Positions 1 to 9,331 are shown, counted from the stretch's first letter. The stretch: 64,000 bases of DNA from CBDDHT01 sp965227905 (GCA_965227905.1 OZ245780.1:5704001-5768000), one strand, 5' to 3'. Notes: a model not told the origin generated them from the sequence alone. Made by a program: numbers and translations.

Positions 1-126
1 CAAATGAAAGCCATGGGTTTTTGCGCCGGCTCCTATTGGCAGCAGCGCCGCAGCCCCAGCGTCGAGCCGGGCTGCCACATTGTCCCAGGCAAGACTGCCC
101 ACATCGAAGATGGATTCGTTTTTCAT
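1..126 (-). CDS. Creatininase-family amidohydrolase, N-terminal part
   Basis: The frame is open from an ATG at 126-124 to the window edge, giving 42 codons. The fragment reads into LPIGAGAKTHGFHL, which matches the creatininase-family pattern in which a glycine-rich LP(I/V)G turn is followed by HG-x-HL, where the histidine is a metal ligand. Members of this family hydrolyse creatinine or related cyclic or linear amides. The active-site His and the start are visible; the rest lies outside the window, so the substrate cannot be judged. The gene diverges from the L,D-transpeptidase gene at 407. Confidence 0.6.
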   Translation of the reverse strand, partial: MKNESIFDVGSLAWDNVAARLDAGAAALLPIGAGAKTHGFHL

Positions 127-406
127 CCGACCAGGATAGCGGGTTTGACAGCCCAAATCCCCTGGGGAAAAATGTGCATCAACCATGTTAAAACGATTGT
201 TTCACAAAGAAAGTTCGCGATTTTTCGTCAAATAGTCACCACGAATCTGTGACTTGCTCATTGAACGGAGATGGCGCATCCCAGTAAGGCGCGGCGTAGG
301 TCTTGCGCTCTTAGTCAGCCTTAGGCAATCTCGGCTGGTATGACTCGCTAACAGGTCAAAGATTGACCGACAACGTCATGGAATCACATAGGCAATCGAG
401 AACGGC
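127..406. other. Divergent intergenic region
   Basis: This stretch separates the creatininase-like gene (minus strand) from the L,D-transpeptidase gene (plus strand). It is more AT-rich than its surroundings between about 180 and 245 and probably carries both promoters, but I see no clear -35/-10 pair or operator. An open frame crossing it on the plus strand starts opposite the creatininase gene and has no family features. Confidence 0.4.
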
Positions 407-1810
407 ATGAAACAACTCTTTTCCGGCAGAGTTCGTGTTCGACGCGATAATTGGCGCCTTTTTATGCTTGGAGCAGGTCTCGTCACCGGCTTCACGATGG
501 CGACACCCATTCCGACCCATGCGGATGACGCGTGGAGCAGTCTCCCTGGCTTCGACTCCCATACCCGACAACCGCTATCAACAAATGAGCGACGCGCTCG
601 GGCACGTAAGAAGCGCGATGCCCTGGCTGCCAGCATGGATAACGAATTCCAGCCGCTGCCGCCTCTTGTCAGCCAACAATCAATCAACGGGCTCTCACGA
701 GCGGTGCAACGCTACCAGTCCATTGTCGATCAGGGTGGTTGGCAGAAAGTCCCAGAACGCACCCTGCGCCCCGGTGATGGCGGTGACGCCGTTCGCAAGC
801 TTCGGCGCCGACTCTGGCTCACCGGCGATCTACAGAAGCGCACCCGTTCAGACTGGGAATATGATCGTCATCTCGAACGTGCCGTAGCCCGTTTCCAGAG
901 ACGACATGGAATGCGATTGACCGGATTCGTCGATCGGCGCACACGCAGGGCACTGAATGTTCCCGCCGCCGCCCGGTTGCATCAACTCAGAATCAACCTT
1001 CAGCGCTTGCACGACCTTGCAAAGATCAATGAGGCCGAGCGATATGTCCTCGTGAATGTTCCATCGTTCAAACTGTATGCGATGGAGGAGAACGGCCAAC
1101 GCATCGGTTTGGAAAGCGGCGTAATCGCCGGCAAGCCAAGCCGTGCGACGCCTGTTATCTCTGCAAAGATCAAAGAGCTGAATTTCTACCCCTACTGGCG
1201 CGTGCCGGACTCGATCGCCCATAAAGACTTGATCCCGACAATTCGGAAAAATCCGGCCTATTTCCGCGAGCAACATTTCTCGTTGCTAAAGACTTGGGGC
1301 GCCGAGCCGATGGATCCGGAGACAATCGACTGGCACTCCCCGGACGTCTACAAATACAAGTTCCGGCAGGATCCGGGACCCTGGAATGCGCTCGGTCTCG
1401 TTCGGATCAACATGCCGAACAAGGAAATCGTCTATCTTCATGACACGCCACTGAAAGACCTCTTCCAGCAAAGCTCGCGGGCCTTCAGTTCCGGTTGCGT
1501 CCGGGTTGAAAAGGTCATGGATCTTGCCAACTGGCTCTTGCAGCGCCATGACGAATGGACGCCGACATTGGTCGATGCATCCGTCCAGGATGGCGTTCAG
1601 CGGAGCTATAAGCTGAAGAAGGCCGTACCGGTTCACTTCGTCTATGTCACATCGTGGGCATCCGAGAATGGGACCCCCTACTTCCGTCATGATCTCTACG
1701 GCCAGGACGGCGGCTCCTTCATGGTCGCAGACAACAATCGTGAGATCGAGCTCGACTCAGACGAGCCGCAGAAAGAAACGATGCGCAAGGTCTTCGCAAT
1801 TTCACCCTGA
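407..1810 (+). CDS. L,D-transpeptidase, YcbB/LdtD type
   Basis: A 467-residue exported enzyme that makes 3-3 cross-links between meso-diaminopimelate residues of peptidoglycan stem peptides. A basic N-terminus and hydrophobic stretch (about residues 18-38, ending PTHADD) form a signal peptide or anchor. Residues of about 118-195 look like a peptidoglycan-binding domain (GDGGDAVRKLRRRLW, then FQRRHGM...GFVDRRT). The YkuD catalytic domain follows: His345 in YLHDTP and nucleophile Cys364 in SSGCVRV, the spacing and context of YcbB-type enzymes. The ATG has only a weak ribosome-binding site. A terminator follows at 1870-1900. Confidence 0.9.
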   Translation: MKQLFSGRVRVRRDNWRLFMLGAGLVTGFTMATPIPTHADDAWSSLPGFDSHTRQPLSTNERRARARKKRDALAASMDNEFQPLPPLVSQQSINGLSRAVQRYQSIVDQGGWQKVPERTLRPGDGGDAVRKLRRRLWLTGDLQKRTRSDWEYDRHLERAVARFQRRHGMRLTGFVDRRTRRALNVPAAARLHQLRINLQRLHDLAKINEAERYVLVNVPSFKLYAMEENGQRIGLESGVIAGKPSRATPVISAKIKELNFYPYWRVPDSIAHKDLIPTIRKNPAYFREQHFSLLKTWGAEPMDPETIDWHSPDVYKYKFRQDPGPWNALGLVRINMPNKEIVYLHDTPLKDLFQQSSRAFSSGCVRVEKVMDLANWLLQRHDEWTPTLVDASVQDGVQRSYKLKKAVPVHFVYVTSWASENGTPYFRHDLYGQDGGSFMVADNNREIELDSDEPQKETMRKVFAISP

Positions 1811-1869
1811 CGCGACAGCGTTCGTTTGGACGCCTGCCCTGTCGGTCGATCGAACGACCATACGAACCC

Positions 1870-1900
1870 AAAAGCCTCGCATTTTCTGCGAGGCTTTTTT
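1870..1900 (+). terminator. Rho-independent terminator after L,D-transpeptidase
   Basis: AAAGCCTCGC and GCGAGGCTTT pair around a short ATTTTCT loop and run into a T tract (TTTTTT). It lies 60 bases after the transpeptidase stop. Because of the flanking A and T tracts it could also work for transcripts arriving from the right. Confidence 0.85.
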
Positions 1901-1985
1901 GTGTCGAGTCCGAATGGCAAAACGCGCGCAACTGTCCAGAGCGCCTGATGACACCGGCAGGAGTCAAATCGAACGGATAAGAGCT

Positions 1986-3146
1986 CTAACCACCAGCCAA
2001 GTTCAAGATCGCGCCTAGAGCGAGGACCTGTGGCACCGTCACCAGCGGCAGGAACAAAGCGATCTTCCAGCTCTTGGTGTACTCCTTGATCCCCATGATC
2101 TCGGTGTAGTCGGTGGCGACGCCCGCCATCAGGAATGTGAATGCGTTGCCGGGAGCGGATGCGCGCGTCAACAGGTCGGCGGCGATCGGGCTGGACCCTT
2201 CGGAGCAGACCTCAATGATCGTCGTGGCAATAAGTGTCATGCCCAAGCCGAGAAGCGTAGGCCCGAAATAGGCAGAGAAGACCTCCGGCGGAAGGAGCGC
2301 ACGGATGGCTGCGGCAAGGACAACGCCGAACAAGATCCACCGCATGATCATGCGCGAACCTTTCACACCGTCGACTAAGACGTCACGGGCCAGCGAGGGC
2401 GACCATTCTATCTGCGACCAGCGTCGCCTGGCTTCCGGCCAAAACGCCACCTCCGGTCCTGCTTCAAGCCTGTGTGGATTGTCGGGAAGCGTGCCGCGAG
2501 CCACCAGTCGCTCGAAAATCATTCCCGAGACAACGGCGATCACTGCCGACAGGACGATGAACGCCAAGGTCCACTTGAAGCCAACCAACGCGATCAGGAT
2601 GACGGTCAAAGAAATCGAATTCCATGGGCTTGCGATCAAGAAAGCCATAGTCTGGCCGAGGCTTGCGCCGCGCTCATAGAGCTTCAGCCCGACGAGTAGA
2701 ATTCCGTGACTGCAAAGATCGAACAGAAGTCCCGCACCCGTCGCTCTCAGAACTCCGTTAATCCCGTTGCCATGGCCGAATGCACTCATCACGAGTTCAC
2801 GCGGTACCCGATCCAGAATGCCGACAAAGACGATGCCGAGTATCAGACCCCACCACATGACATTCATGAATTCGAACGCACCATGGGTAAAATGATGCGC
2901 ACTTTCCGGCAGCATCATTCCCAATCCAGTGAGATGCATGAAATAGGCGACAGCTACGACTGTGCCGGACCCCCATAGCAACCAATCACGCTTGCGCGCG
3001 GATTCGGTCGGACAGCATGCCGATGCCGCTGGCTTCGTGTCATCGCGGTCGCGCACCTGACTTTCATCACAGCACGAGCCCCCGACCGCGATCGAGTCTA
3101 GTGCCAGCGAAGCCAGCGCATCCTGTTTCGAACCTGTATTGTCCAT
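1986..3146 (-). CDS. Permease of the ArsP/DUF318 type with cysteine-rich N-terminus
   Basis: An integral membrane protein of about 386 residues (PF03773-like permease). After a hydrophilic N-terminus come roughly eight membrane spans in two halves, with the family-like segments FDLCSHGILLVG and EVCSEGSSPIAADLL, each carrying a cysteine in a membrane re-entrant position. The N-terminus carries two CC pairs (GSCCDES and SACCPTES) that could bind a soft metal or metalloid. Family members include ArsP exporters of organoarsenicals, but most are uncharacterised. The start chosen (MDNTGSK) excludes a 10-residue upstream extension. It diverges from a copper-chaperone-like gene, which supports a metal-related role; the substrate is unknown. 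Confidence 0.75.
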   Translation of the reverse strand: MDNTGSKQDALASLALDSIAVGGSCCDESQVRDRDDTKPAASACCPTESARKRDWLLWGSGTVVAVAYFMHLTGLGMMLPESAHHFTHGAFEFMNVMWWGLILGIVFVGILDRVPRELVMSAFGHGNGINGVLRATGAGLLFDLCSHGILLVGLKLYERGASLGQTMAFLIASPWNSISLTVILIALVGFKWTLAFIVLSAVIAVVSGMIFERLVARGTLPDNPHRLEAGPEVAFWPEARRRWSQIEWSPSLARDVLVDGVKGSRMIMRWILFGVVLAAAIRALLPPEVFSAYFGPTLLGLGMTLIATTIIEVCSEGSSPIAADLLTRASAPGNAFTFLMAGVATDYTEIMGIKEYTKSWKIALFLPLVTVPQVLALGAILNLAGG

Positions 3147-3354
3147 TGGTAAGGACCTATCAGCACACCGGGTCAATGCCGACCCTTAGTCTATCAGACG
3201 AATGCTCTGCTGTTCCAATCGGTTCCCGCAAACACGCCAAAGTCCGCAGTATTGGGCGATCTTGCGACACCATGGCGCACGAATCTTCCCTGCAGCAACC
3301 GCATTTCACCTCTTATATATGGTGATCACACTCTTCGAGTACGAGGCGTCAAAG

Positions 3355-3819
3355 GTGCGACCGGTTCGATCATTCGAAATTGCTGCTGCGGTCATCCTGA
3401 CGGCGGGCGGGCTCTATGCTTTTGCCGGCCAGGATGAAAGCACGAATGGTATGATCTCCGTCAAAGAGGCCTGGGCACGCCCAACGCTTGGCAAGAGCGC
3501 CAACAGTGATGCCTATTTGACGATCACGAATGCTGGATCACGGGCGGACAAGCTTCTCTCTGTTGGCGGTGGCGCTGCCGAGAGAATAGAACTCCACGAA
3601 CATGTTCGCGACGGCAACACCATGCGGATGCGGAGAGTCAGCGGCGGTTTGGAGATCGCTGCTGGGGCGACCAAGGCGCTTGAGCCTGGCGGTCAACACA
3701 TCACGCTGATTGGCGTTGCCGCCCCTCTCAATGAAGGTGGCAAGATCGCGCTAAAGCTCGAGTTTGAGCATGCTGGCGAGATCTCCGTCAGTGTACCGGT
3801 CAGACGGCGCTCGCACTGA
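3355..3819 (+). CDS. PCu(A)C-like periplasmic copper chaperone
   Basis: A GTG start at 3355 has GAGG eight bases upstream and gives a 154-residue protein with an N-terminal membrane/signal segment (FEIAAAVILTAGGLYAFAG). An in-frame ATG at 3319 is the alternative start. The mature part follows the DUF461/PCu(A)C fold: EAWARPT, YLTITN, ELHEHVRDGNTMRMR, LEPGGQHITLIG. PCu(A)C proteins deliver Cu(I) to cytochrome oxidase using an H(M)-x10-M-x21-H-x-M set. Here the first site reads HEH and the last H-I-T, so several methionine ligands are missing and the metal preference may differ. The gene converges with ccr. Confidence 0.75.
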   Translation: MRPVRSFEIAAAVILTAGGLYAFAGQDESTNGMISVKEAWARPTLGKSANSDAYLTITNAGSRADKLLSVGGGAAERIELHEHVRDGNTMRMRRVSGGLEIAAGATKALEPGGQHITLIGVAAPLNEGGKIALKLEFEHAGEISVSVPVRRRSH

Positions 3820-3836
3820 AAGACGTGAGTAGAGCA

Positions 3837-3866
3837 GAGTCGACCAACCGTTAGATTGATCGACTC
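3837..3866. terminator. Inverted repeat between convergent genes
   Basis: GAGTCGACCAA and TTGATCGACTC form an 11-bp stem with one mismatch around an eight-base loop, between the stop codons of the copper-chaperone gene and ccr. No long T tract follows on either strand, so it is a plausible but unproven bidirectional terminator. Confidence 0.45.
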
Positions 3867-3880
3867 CAGTATTGCTTTGC

Positions 3881-5176
3881 CTAGGCGGCACTGCCACTTG
3901 CTTCGAGCACGTCTTCAAAGGTTCGAAGATCTGTGCGCGGCGCCGAGACGAGCACGGCCATGTTCCCGGGACGATGCTCGTTCTTCCACATGGACGTATG
4001 TGCCTTGGGAATCTGGTTCCAGGGAAACACCTCGGACATGCACGGATCGACGCGTCGCTCGATCACCAGCTTGTTGGCCTCGCTGGCCTGCTTCAGATGG
4101 GCGAAATGCGAGCCCTGAACACGCTTTTGATGCATCCAGACATACCGAGCATCCATGGTGAGATTATAGCCTGAGGTTCCCGCACAGAACACAACCATAC
4201 CGCCGCGTTTCACGACAAAGGTCGAGACCGGGAACGTTGCTTCTCCGGGATGCTCAAACACGCAATCGACATTCACGCCCTTGCCGGTGATATCCCAGAT
4301 GGCCTTGCCGAATTTGCGAACCTGACCAAACCAGTTCTTGTAGGCATCCGAATTCACTTCCGGCAACGCGCCCCAACAATCGAAATCGCGCCGATTGATT
4401 ACCCCTTTAGCACCAAGGGACATGACGAAGTCGCGCTTGTCCTCATCCGAGATGACGCCGATGGCGTTGGCGCCGGCCGTCGCGCAGATCTGGATTGCCA
4501 TTGAGCCGAGCCCCCCGCTGGCGCCCCAGACCAGGACATTGTGCCCGGGTCGCAGAACATGGGGCTCATGGCCGAAAAGCATGCGATAGGCCGTTGCGTG
4601 CGTCAGCGTGTAACACGCAGACTCTTCCCAGGTGAGGTGTTTGGGACGCTGCATGAGCTGTTGTGCCTGAACGCGCGTAAACTGAGCGAATGAGCCATCC
4701 GGCGTCTCATATCCCCAAATACGCTGCGTCGAAGACAGCATTGGATCGCCGCCATTGCATTCGTCGTCGTCGCCGTCATCCTGGTTGCAGTGAACCACAA
4801 CCTCGTCGCCGACTTTCCACGTCTTGACCTTCGAGCCCACGGCCCAAACGATCCCCGAGGCGTCGGAACCGGCAATGTGAAATGGGTGTTTGTGGCCGTC
4901 GAGGGTCGAAATCGGCTCGCCCAAGGCAGCCCAGATTCCGTTGTAATTGACACCAGCCGCCATCACGAGAACAAGCACATCGTGGCTGTCGAGTTCCCAT
5001 GTCGGCACGACCTCGATCTGCATGGCCTCTTCGGGAGGGCCATGGCGATCCTTACGAATTGACCAGGCATACATCTCTTTCGGCACATGGCCGAGTGGCG
5101 GAATTTCGCCAATTTCGTAAAGATCCTTGTAGTCACCTTCCGGCTTCGGCACTTCTGCCAGGGCTGTCGTGTTCAT
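3881..5176 (-). CDS. ccr: Crotonyl-CoA carboxylase/reductase
   Basis: A 431-residue enzyme catalysing NADPH-dependent reductive carboxylation of crotonyl-CoA to ethylmalonyl-CoA, the signature step of the ethylmalonyl-CoA pathway for acetate/C1/C2 assimilation. It is a medium-chain dehydrogenase/reductase with the substrate-domain segment ...GVNYNGIWAALGEP, the family-specific acidic insert (NQDDGDDDECNGGDP) and the nucleotide-binding motif VWGASGGLGSMA near residue 210. Length and sequence are full for bacterial Ccr. The start at MNTTALAEV is preferred because AGGAAG precedes it by about three bases; an 11-residue extension is possible. Ecm lies 700 bases away in the opposite direction, as expected for one pathway. 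Confidence 0.95.
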   Translation of the reverse strand: MNTTALAEVPKPEGDYKDLYEIGEIPPLGHVPKEMYAWSIRKDRHGPPEEAMQIEVVPTWELDSHDVLVLVMAAGVNYNGIWAALGEPISTLDGHKHPFHIAGSDASGIVWAVGSKVKTWKVGDEVVVHCNQDDGDDDECNGGDPMLSSTQRIWGYETPDGSFAQFTRVQAQQLMQRPKHLTWEESACYTLTHATAYRMLFGHEPHVLRPGHNVLVWGASGGLGSMAIQICATAGANAIGVISDEDKRDFVMSLGAKGVINRRDFDCWGALPEVNSDAYKNWFGQVRKFGKAIWDITGKGVNVDCVFEHPGEATFPVSTFVVKRGGMVVFCAGTSGYNLTMDARYVWMHQKRVQGSHFAHLKQASEANKLVIERRVDPCMSEVFPWNQIPKAHTSMWKNEHRPGNMAVLVSAPRTDLRTFEDVLEASGSAA

Positions 5177-5281
5177 AGCTTCCTGCTCCCAAAAACAACC
5201 CGTCTGCATATCGAGGCCGGGCTACAATCGTCTCCGCTGAGGGGGGATATTCTTCGAAAGTATATGGCGATGCAATAAAAC

Positions 5282-5336
5282 TTTTGCATTGCAGCATCAA
5301 TTGCGTCAAATGCATGGCTGCTTGCAAATCGCGCAA
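5282..5336. promoter_or_regulatory. TTGC/GCAA-rich region upstream of ccr
   Basis: TTTTGCATTGCA (5282-5293) is followed by TTGC-N7-GCAA (5322-5336), inside the 327-base gap between ccr (minus) and the small membrane protein gene (plus). Short-chain acyl-CoA regulators of the ScfR/PccR/RamB type recognise TTTGCAAA-like half sites, so this may be an operator of ccr. No regulator gene is adjacent and the match is loose. Confidence 0.3.
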
Positions 5337-5503
5337 CGCATGCTTGAAACGGCGCCAACGCCTCGCTACCTCCGCAACAGGACACTGGTTTTCGGGTCGA
5401 TCGATCATCGGCATTTTCATAGTTGTCCACATGCATCAGATCCGGAAAACGCCGTACCGGCGATGCGAAAATTGGCAAGCTTCGGGCGTGGGGAGAATGA
5501 AAA

Positions 5504-5755
5504 ATGGGGATTGAAGCCCTTCTGATACTGTTGCTGGTCGGCCTGGTAGCCGGTTGGTTGGCCGGATTGATCATGCGCGGTGGCGGGTTTGGCCTGGTCG
5601 GCAACATCATCGTTGGCGTCTTAGGCGCATTCATTGCAGGATTCCTTCTGCCGAAGTTCGGCATCAGCCTTGCTGCAGGACTGGTCGGATCGATCATTCA
5701 TGCGGTTATCGGGGCCGTAATTCTTCTTTTCGTGATTGGTCTGATCAAGAAATAG
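5504..5755 (+). CDS. GlsB/YeaQ/YmgE-family membrane protein
   Basis: An 83-residue protein with three hydrophobic helices and the glycine-rich pattern of the transglycosylase-associated/GlsB family: ILLLVGLVAGWLAGLIMRGGG, then GNIIVGVLGAFIAGFLLP, then IIHAVIGAVILLFVIGLIKK. Members are small inner-membrane proteins linked to general stress; their molecular function is not known. The ATG follows a GGAGAATGAAAA stretch that can serve as ribosome-binding site. It appears to be a single-gene unit between ccr and ecm. Confidence 0.85.
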   Translation: MGIEALLILLLVGLVAGWLAGLIMRGGGFGLVGNIIVGVLGAFIAGFLLPKFGISLAAGLVGSIIHAVIGAVILLFVIGLIKK

Positions 5756-5890
5756 GCACGGCTCGAGTGCCAATCGTCCGGCTACATCCTTTCGCATAGG
5801 GGCATCGCGCACGGGCCTTTTCTTTCGCAGCGCAGCAAACTAATCTGTGGCGCCTGCGAAGGGATCAGGTTTGATTGAGGAGCGTGCGTG

Positions 5891-7900
5891 ATGTCCGGAT
5901 CAACGGCTGAAACAAGCAACAAGAGAAGCCGGCCCTGGCTGATCCGAACCTATTCGGGTCATTCGACGGCGAAAGCCTCGAACGCGCTCTATCGATCAAA
6001 TCTCGAAAAAGGCCAGACCGGACTCTCGGTCGCCTTCGATCTGCCAACCCAGACCGGCTACGATTCCGATCACGACCTGGCGCGCGGCGAGGTCGGCAAG
6101 GTCGGCGTTCCGATCAGCCATGTCGGTGACATGCGCGCACTTTTCGAGAACATTCCTCTCGAGAAGATGAACACGTCCATGACGATCAATGCGACGGCCG
6201 CGTGGCTGCTGTCGCTCTATGTGGTCGTAGCCGAGGAACAAGGCGCCGACCCGTCCAAACTCATGGGCACAATCCAGAACGATATCGTGAAGGAGTATCT
6301 TTCACGTGGAACATACATGTTCCCGCCGGAGCCCTCGCTAAGGCTGATTTCGGACATCATCGTCTATACCTGCGCAGAGATGCCGAAATGGAATCCCACC
6401 AATGTCTGCTCCTACCACCTTCAAGAAGCCGGTGCGACACCAGTTCAGGAGCTGAGTTTCGCGTTAGCGACCGCCCAGGCTGTGCTCGATACCGTGCGCG
6501 ATTCTGGCGCTGTCAGCCCCGAAGATTTTCCGAACGTGGTCGGCCGCATATCGTTCTTCGTCAATGCCGGCCTGCGGTTCGTCACCGAGATCGGCAAGAT
6601 GCGCGCGTTCACCGAGCTCTGGGATGAAATCTGCGCGACACGATACGGCGTGGAAGATCCGAAACTTCGGCGTTTTCGCTATGGTGTTCAGGTCAACAGT
6701 CTCGGCCTTACCGAGCAGCAGCCGGAAAACAATGTCTACCGTATCATGTTGGAAATGCTGGCGGTCGTGCTTTCCAAGAACGCGCGCGCACGGGCCGTAC
6801 AGTTGCCGGCATGGAACGAGGCGCACGGTCTCCCGCGCCCCTGGGACCAGCAATGGTCGATCCGCATGCAGCAGATCGTCGCTTATGAGACCGACCTTCT
6901 GGAGTATGGCGACATCTTTGCCGGATCGGCGGAAATCACCAACAAGGTCGAAGCACTGAAAGACGAGGCCCGCGCGGAACTCGCACGGATCGAAGCGGAT
7001 GGGGGTGCCCTCGCTGCGATCGACTATATGAAGGACGCCCTGGTCGCATCCAATACAGCCCGCGTCGAAGCCATCGAGTCGGGCGAACAGGTCGTCGTCG
7101 GTGTTAATCGATGGACTGAAACCGAAATATCCCCGCTTTCGACCGGCGAGGATGGGATCGTCACAGTTTCCGATGCGGTTGAACTTGAACAGATTGCGCG
7201 CCTGCAGGCTTGGCGCGCCGAGCGCGACAATGCAGCGGTCGATACGGCCCTCGCAAATCTAAAAAAGGCGGCGGCAGAAGGGCAGAACATCATGCCCCCT
7301 TCGATCGAAGCAGCTCGCGCCGGCGTCACAACGGGAGAGTGGGGCCAGGTTCTTCGCGAAGTGTTTGGAGAATACCGGGCTCCGACCGGGGTTGCCGCGG
7401 CGATTGCCAGCGATACAGCGGACTTGGAAGCTCTCCGCAAAGCCGTTGAGGATGCCTCGGAGAAACTCGGCCGTCCCCTGACCTTTCTCGTGGGCAAACC
7501 AGGTCTCGACGGTCACTCCAATGGCGCCGAGCAGGTTGCCGTTCGCGCCCGCGAATGCGGCATGGCCGTTGTCTATGAAGGTATTCGGTTTACGCCTAAG
7601 GAAATTGTCGACGCAGCGCTTTCCGAAAAGGCGCATGTGGTCGGCCTGTCGATTCTCTCGGGCAGTCATGTCTCACTCGTGCGCGACGTTATGGCGGAAA
7701 TGCGCCTGCGCGGACTTGAGCATATTCCTGTCGTCGTCGGGGGAATTATTCCTGAGGGCGACATCAATGTGCTGGGACAGCTCGGAGTTTCCAGAATCTA
7801 TACACCCAAGGATTTCCGCCTCAATGCCATCATGAGCGACGTCGTCGCATTGGTCGGCGGCAGTCAGGATACGGTTGCTGTCGAACTTGAAGACGCATGA
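5891..7900 (+). CDS. ecm: Ethylmalonyl-CoA mutase
   Basis: A 669-residue coenzyme B12-dependent mutase that converts (2R)-ethylmalonyl-CoA to (2S)-methylsuccinyl-CoA, the step after Ccr epimerisation in the ethylmalonyl-CoA pathway. The N-terminal TIM barrel has the acyl-CoA mutase signatures SVAFDLPTQTGYDSDH and MNTSMTINATA. The C-terminal cobalamin domain has KPGLDGHSNG, with His542 as the lower cobalt ligand, and VVGLSILSGSH. Fusion of both domains in one chain and the association with ccr argue for Ecm rather than methylmalonyl-CoA mutase. GAGGAG at 5877-5882 serves the ATG at 5891; a GTG three bases earlier is possible. Confidence 0.93.
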   Translation: MSGSTAETSNKRSRPWLIRTYSGHSTAKASNALYRSNLEKGQTGLSVAFDLPTQTGYDSDHDLARGEVGKVGVPISHVGDMRALFENIPLEKMNTSMTINATAAWLLSLYVVVAEEQGADPSKLMGTIQNDIVKEYLSRGTYMFPPEPSLRLISDIIVYTCAEMPKWNPTNVCSYHLQEAGATPVQELSFALATAQAVLDTVRDSGAVSPEDFPNVVGRISFFVNAGLRFVTEIGKMRAFTELWDEICATRYGVEDPKLRRFRYGVQVNSLGLTEQQPENNVYRIMLEMLAVVLSKNARARAVQLPAWNEAHGLPRPWDQQWSIRMQQIVAYETDLLEYGDIFAGSAEITNKVEALKDEARAELARIEADGGALAAIDYMKDALVASNTARVEAIESGEQVVVGVNRWTETEISPLSTGEDGIVTVSDAVELEQIARLQAWRAERDNAAVDTALANLKKAAAEGQNIMPPSIEAARAGVTTGEWGQVLREVFGEYRAPTGVAAAIASDTADLEALRKAVEDASEKLGRPLTFLVGKPGLDGHSNGAEQVAVRARECGMAVVYEGIRFTPKEIVDAALSEKAHVVGLSILSGSHVSLVRDVMAEMRLRGLEHIPVVVGGIIPEGDINVLGQLGVSRIYTPKDFRLNAIMSDVVALVGGSQDTVAVELEDA

Positions 7901-8051
7901 TGCGCGCAGCCTCCGCCGAGAGGTCGAAACGCAAGAGCGCAGGGCTACCTCGCGTTAATGGTGGGGGACAACCTTCACGTGACAGACGAACGACCACGTG
8001 TTTCTTTGCGAGGTCTCCAATTCAGATCTAGGTAACGCTCGAGTATCAGCT

Positions 8052-9320
8052 ATGACTCAAGACCGCTCGCCTGGCAGCATCGTGCTCGACTTCTCGAGTG
8101 AAGCCGCTCCCACCCTTCCGAATGATCTTTCGGCAGTCGCCCGCATTGGCAAGACGCTGTGGCTGGCCAGCGACGAAGGCGCGCATCTCGACCGGCTGGT
8201 CGAGACGACCCCGGGCCAGTATGGCCAACGTAAGCAGTTGCCGCTGGAACAGATCTTCGCGATCGATAGCGAAGGTTCTGAGAAAGACGGGAACAGTCTG
8301 AAGCCGGGCTCCGAGATGGACATTGAAGGTCTGGCGATAGACGGACAGGAAGGCGGTCCCTGGTCGCTCTGGATCGTGGGATCGCACGCAACGACACGTA
8401 AGGCGCCCATGCCGGAGACCATGAGTCGGAAGAAAGCTCTGAAACGGCTGACCAAGACCGAACGACCGAGCAATCGGTTTTTCCTGGGCCGCGTGCCTCT
8501 TGCGCTGCTGCCAGACCAGACTTTCGATATACCATCGCGTTCGGATATAGCCGATGGGCACGGACCGGAAACTTTTTCATTCGATCGCAAGAAGAGTGCG
8601 CTTGTCGATCTTCTGGAGGACGATCCGCACCTCAAGCGCTTCCTGAAACTGCCATCGAAAGAAAATGGATTGGATGTCGAAGGCCTGGCCGTTCGTGGCG
8701 AACGCGTCTTTCTCGGGTGCCGCGGCCCTGTGCTGAGAGGATATGCCGTTATCATCGAGCTGGCTCTGAAGAGCGAGAGCGGACAGCTCGCGGCGCAACG
8801 GCTCGAAGGGAAACAACGCTACAGGAAGTACTTTCTGCCTCTCGGTGGTCTTGGCACACGGTCGATACTTCTCGATGGCGAAGACATGATCATTCTGGCC
8901 GGACCGACGATGCCCGTCGGTGTGCCATCGCAGGTTTATCGTTGGCAGGGCGCTATGCGCCATGAAGAAAGCGCCGTCATCGGCGACTCCGAACTCGAAC
9001 TTCTCGGAGACCTTCACGCCAATATCGATGACGACCGACCGGAAGCGATCGAGCACTGGTCGAGAGAGGAAGGCGCGCGTTCATTGATGGTTGTGCACGA
9101 CACGCCGGCGCCAGGTCGGGTCGACAAGGTCAGAAAGACGATTCTTGCCGATATTATCGAGCTTGATCAGACACCCGAAACAAACGTCATGCAGACGATC
9201 ACACCAGGTCAAACAAGCGATAGCCAATCACACGAAGATCAGGATCAATCCTTCACGGTGATGGAGGGTGTCAAAGTGAAATACCATCCTCCCGGAACGA
9301 AACTCCCTGATCCGCAATAA
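8052..9320 (+). CDS. DUF3616-domain protein
   Basis: A 422-residue protein, predicted cytoplasmic, with the pattern of DUF3616 proteins: an initial VLDFSSEAA...NDLSAVARIGKTLWLASDEG segment, paired D(M/V)EGLA motifs (DIEGLAIDGQ and DVEGLAVRGER) and repeated beta strands suggesting a beta-propeller. No enzymatic function has been established for the family as far as I know. The last 50 residues are polar and rich in T, Q and D. A GTG 54 bases upstream is an alternative start. It ends 11 bases before the PAAR gene, so the two are probably co-transcribed. Confidence 0.75.
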   Translation: MTQDRSPGSIVLDFSSEAAPTLPNDLSAVARIGKTLWLASDEGAHLDRLVETTPGQYGQRKQLPLEQIFAIDSEGSEKDGNSLKPGSEMDIEGLAIDGQEGGPWSLWIVGSHATTRKAPMPETMSRKKALKRLTKTERPSNRFFLGRVPLALLPDQTFDIPSRSDIADGHGPETFSFDRKKSALVDLLEDDPHLKRFLKLPSKENGLDVEGLAVRGERVFLGCRGPVLRGYAVIIELALKSESGQLAAQRLEGKQRYRKYFLPLGGLGTRSILLDGEDMIILAGPTMPVGVPSQVYRWQGAMRHEESAVIGDSELELLGDLHANIDDDRPEAIEHWSREEGARSLMVVHDTPAPGRVDKVRKTILADIIELDQTPETNVMQTITPGQTSDSQSHEDQDQSFTVMEGVKVKYHPPGTKLPDPQ

Positions 9321-9331
9321 GGGGCACCTCG

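Noticed and set aside
4..252. Plus-strand open frame of 82 codons at the left edge
   Set aside because: It lies opposite a better supported creatininase-like start on the minus strand and shows no family features or ribosome-binding site.
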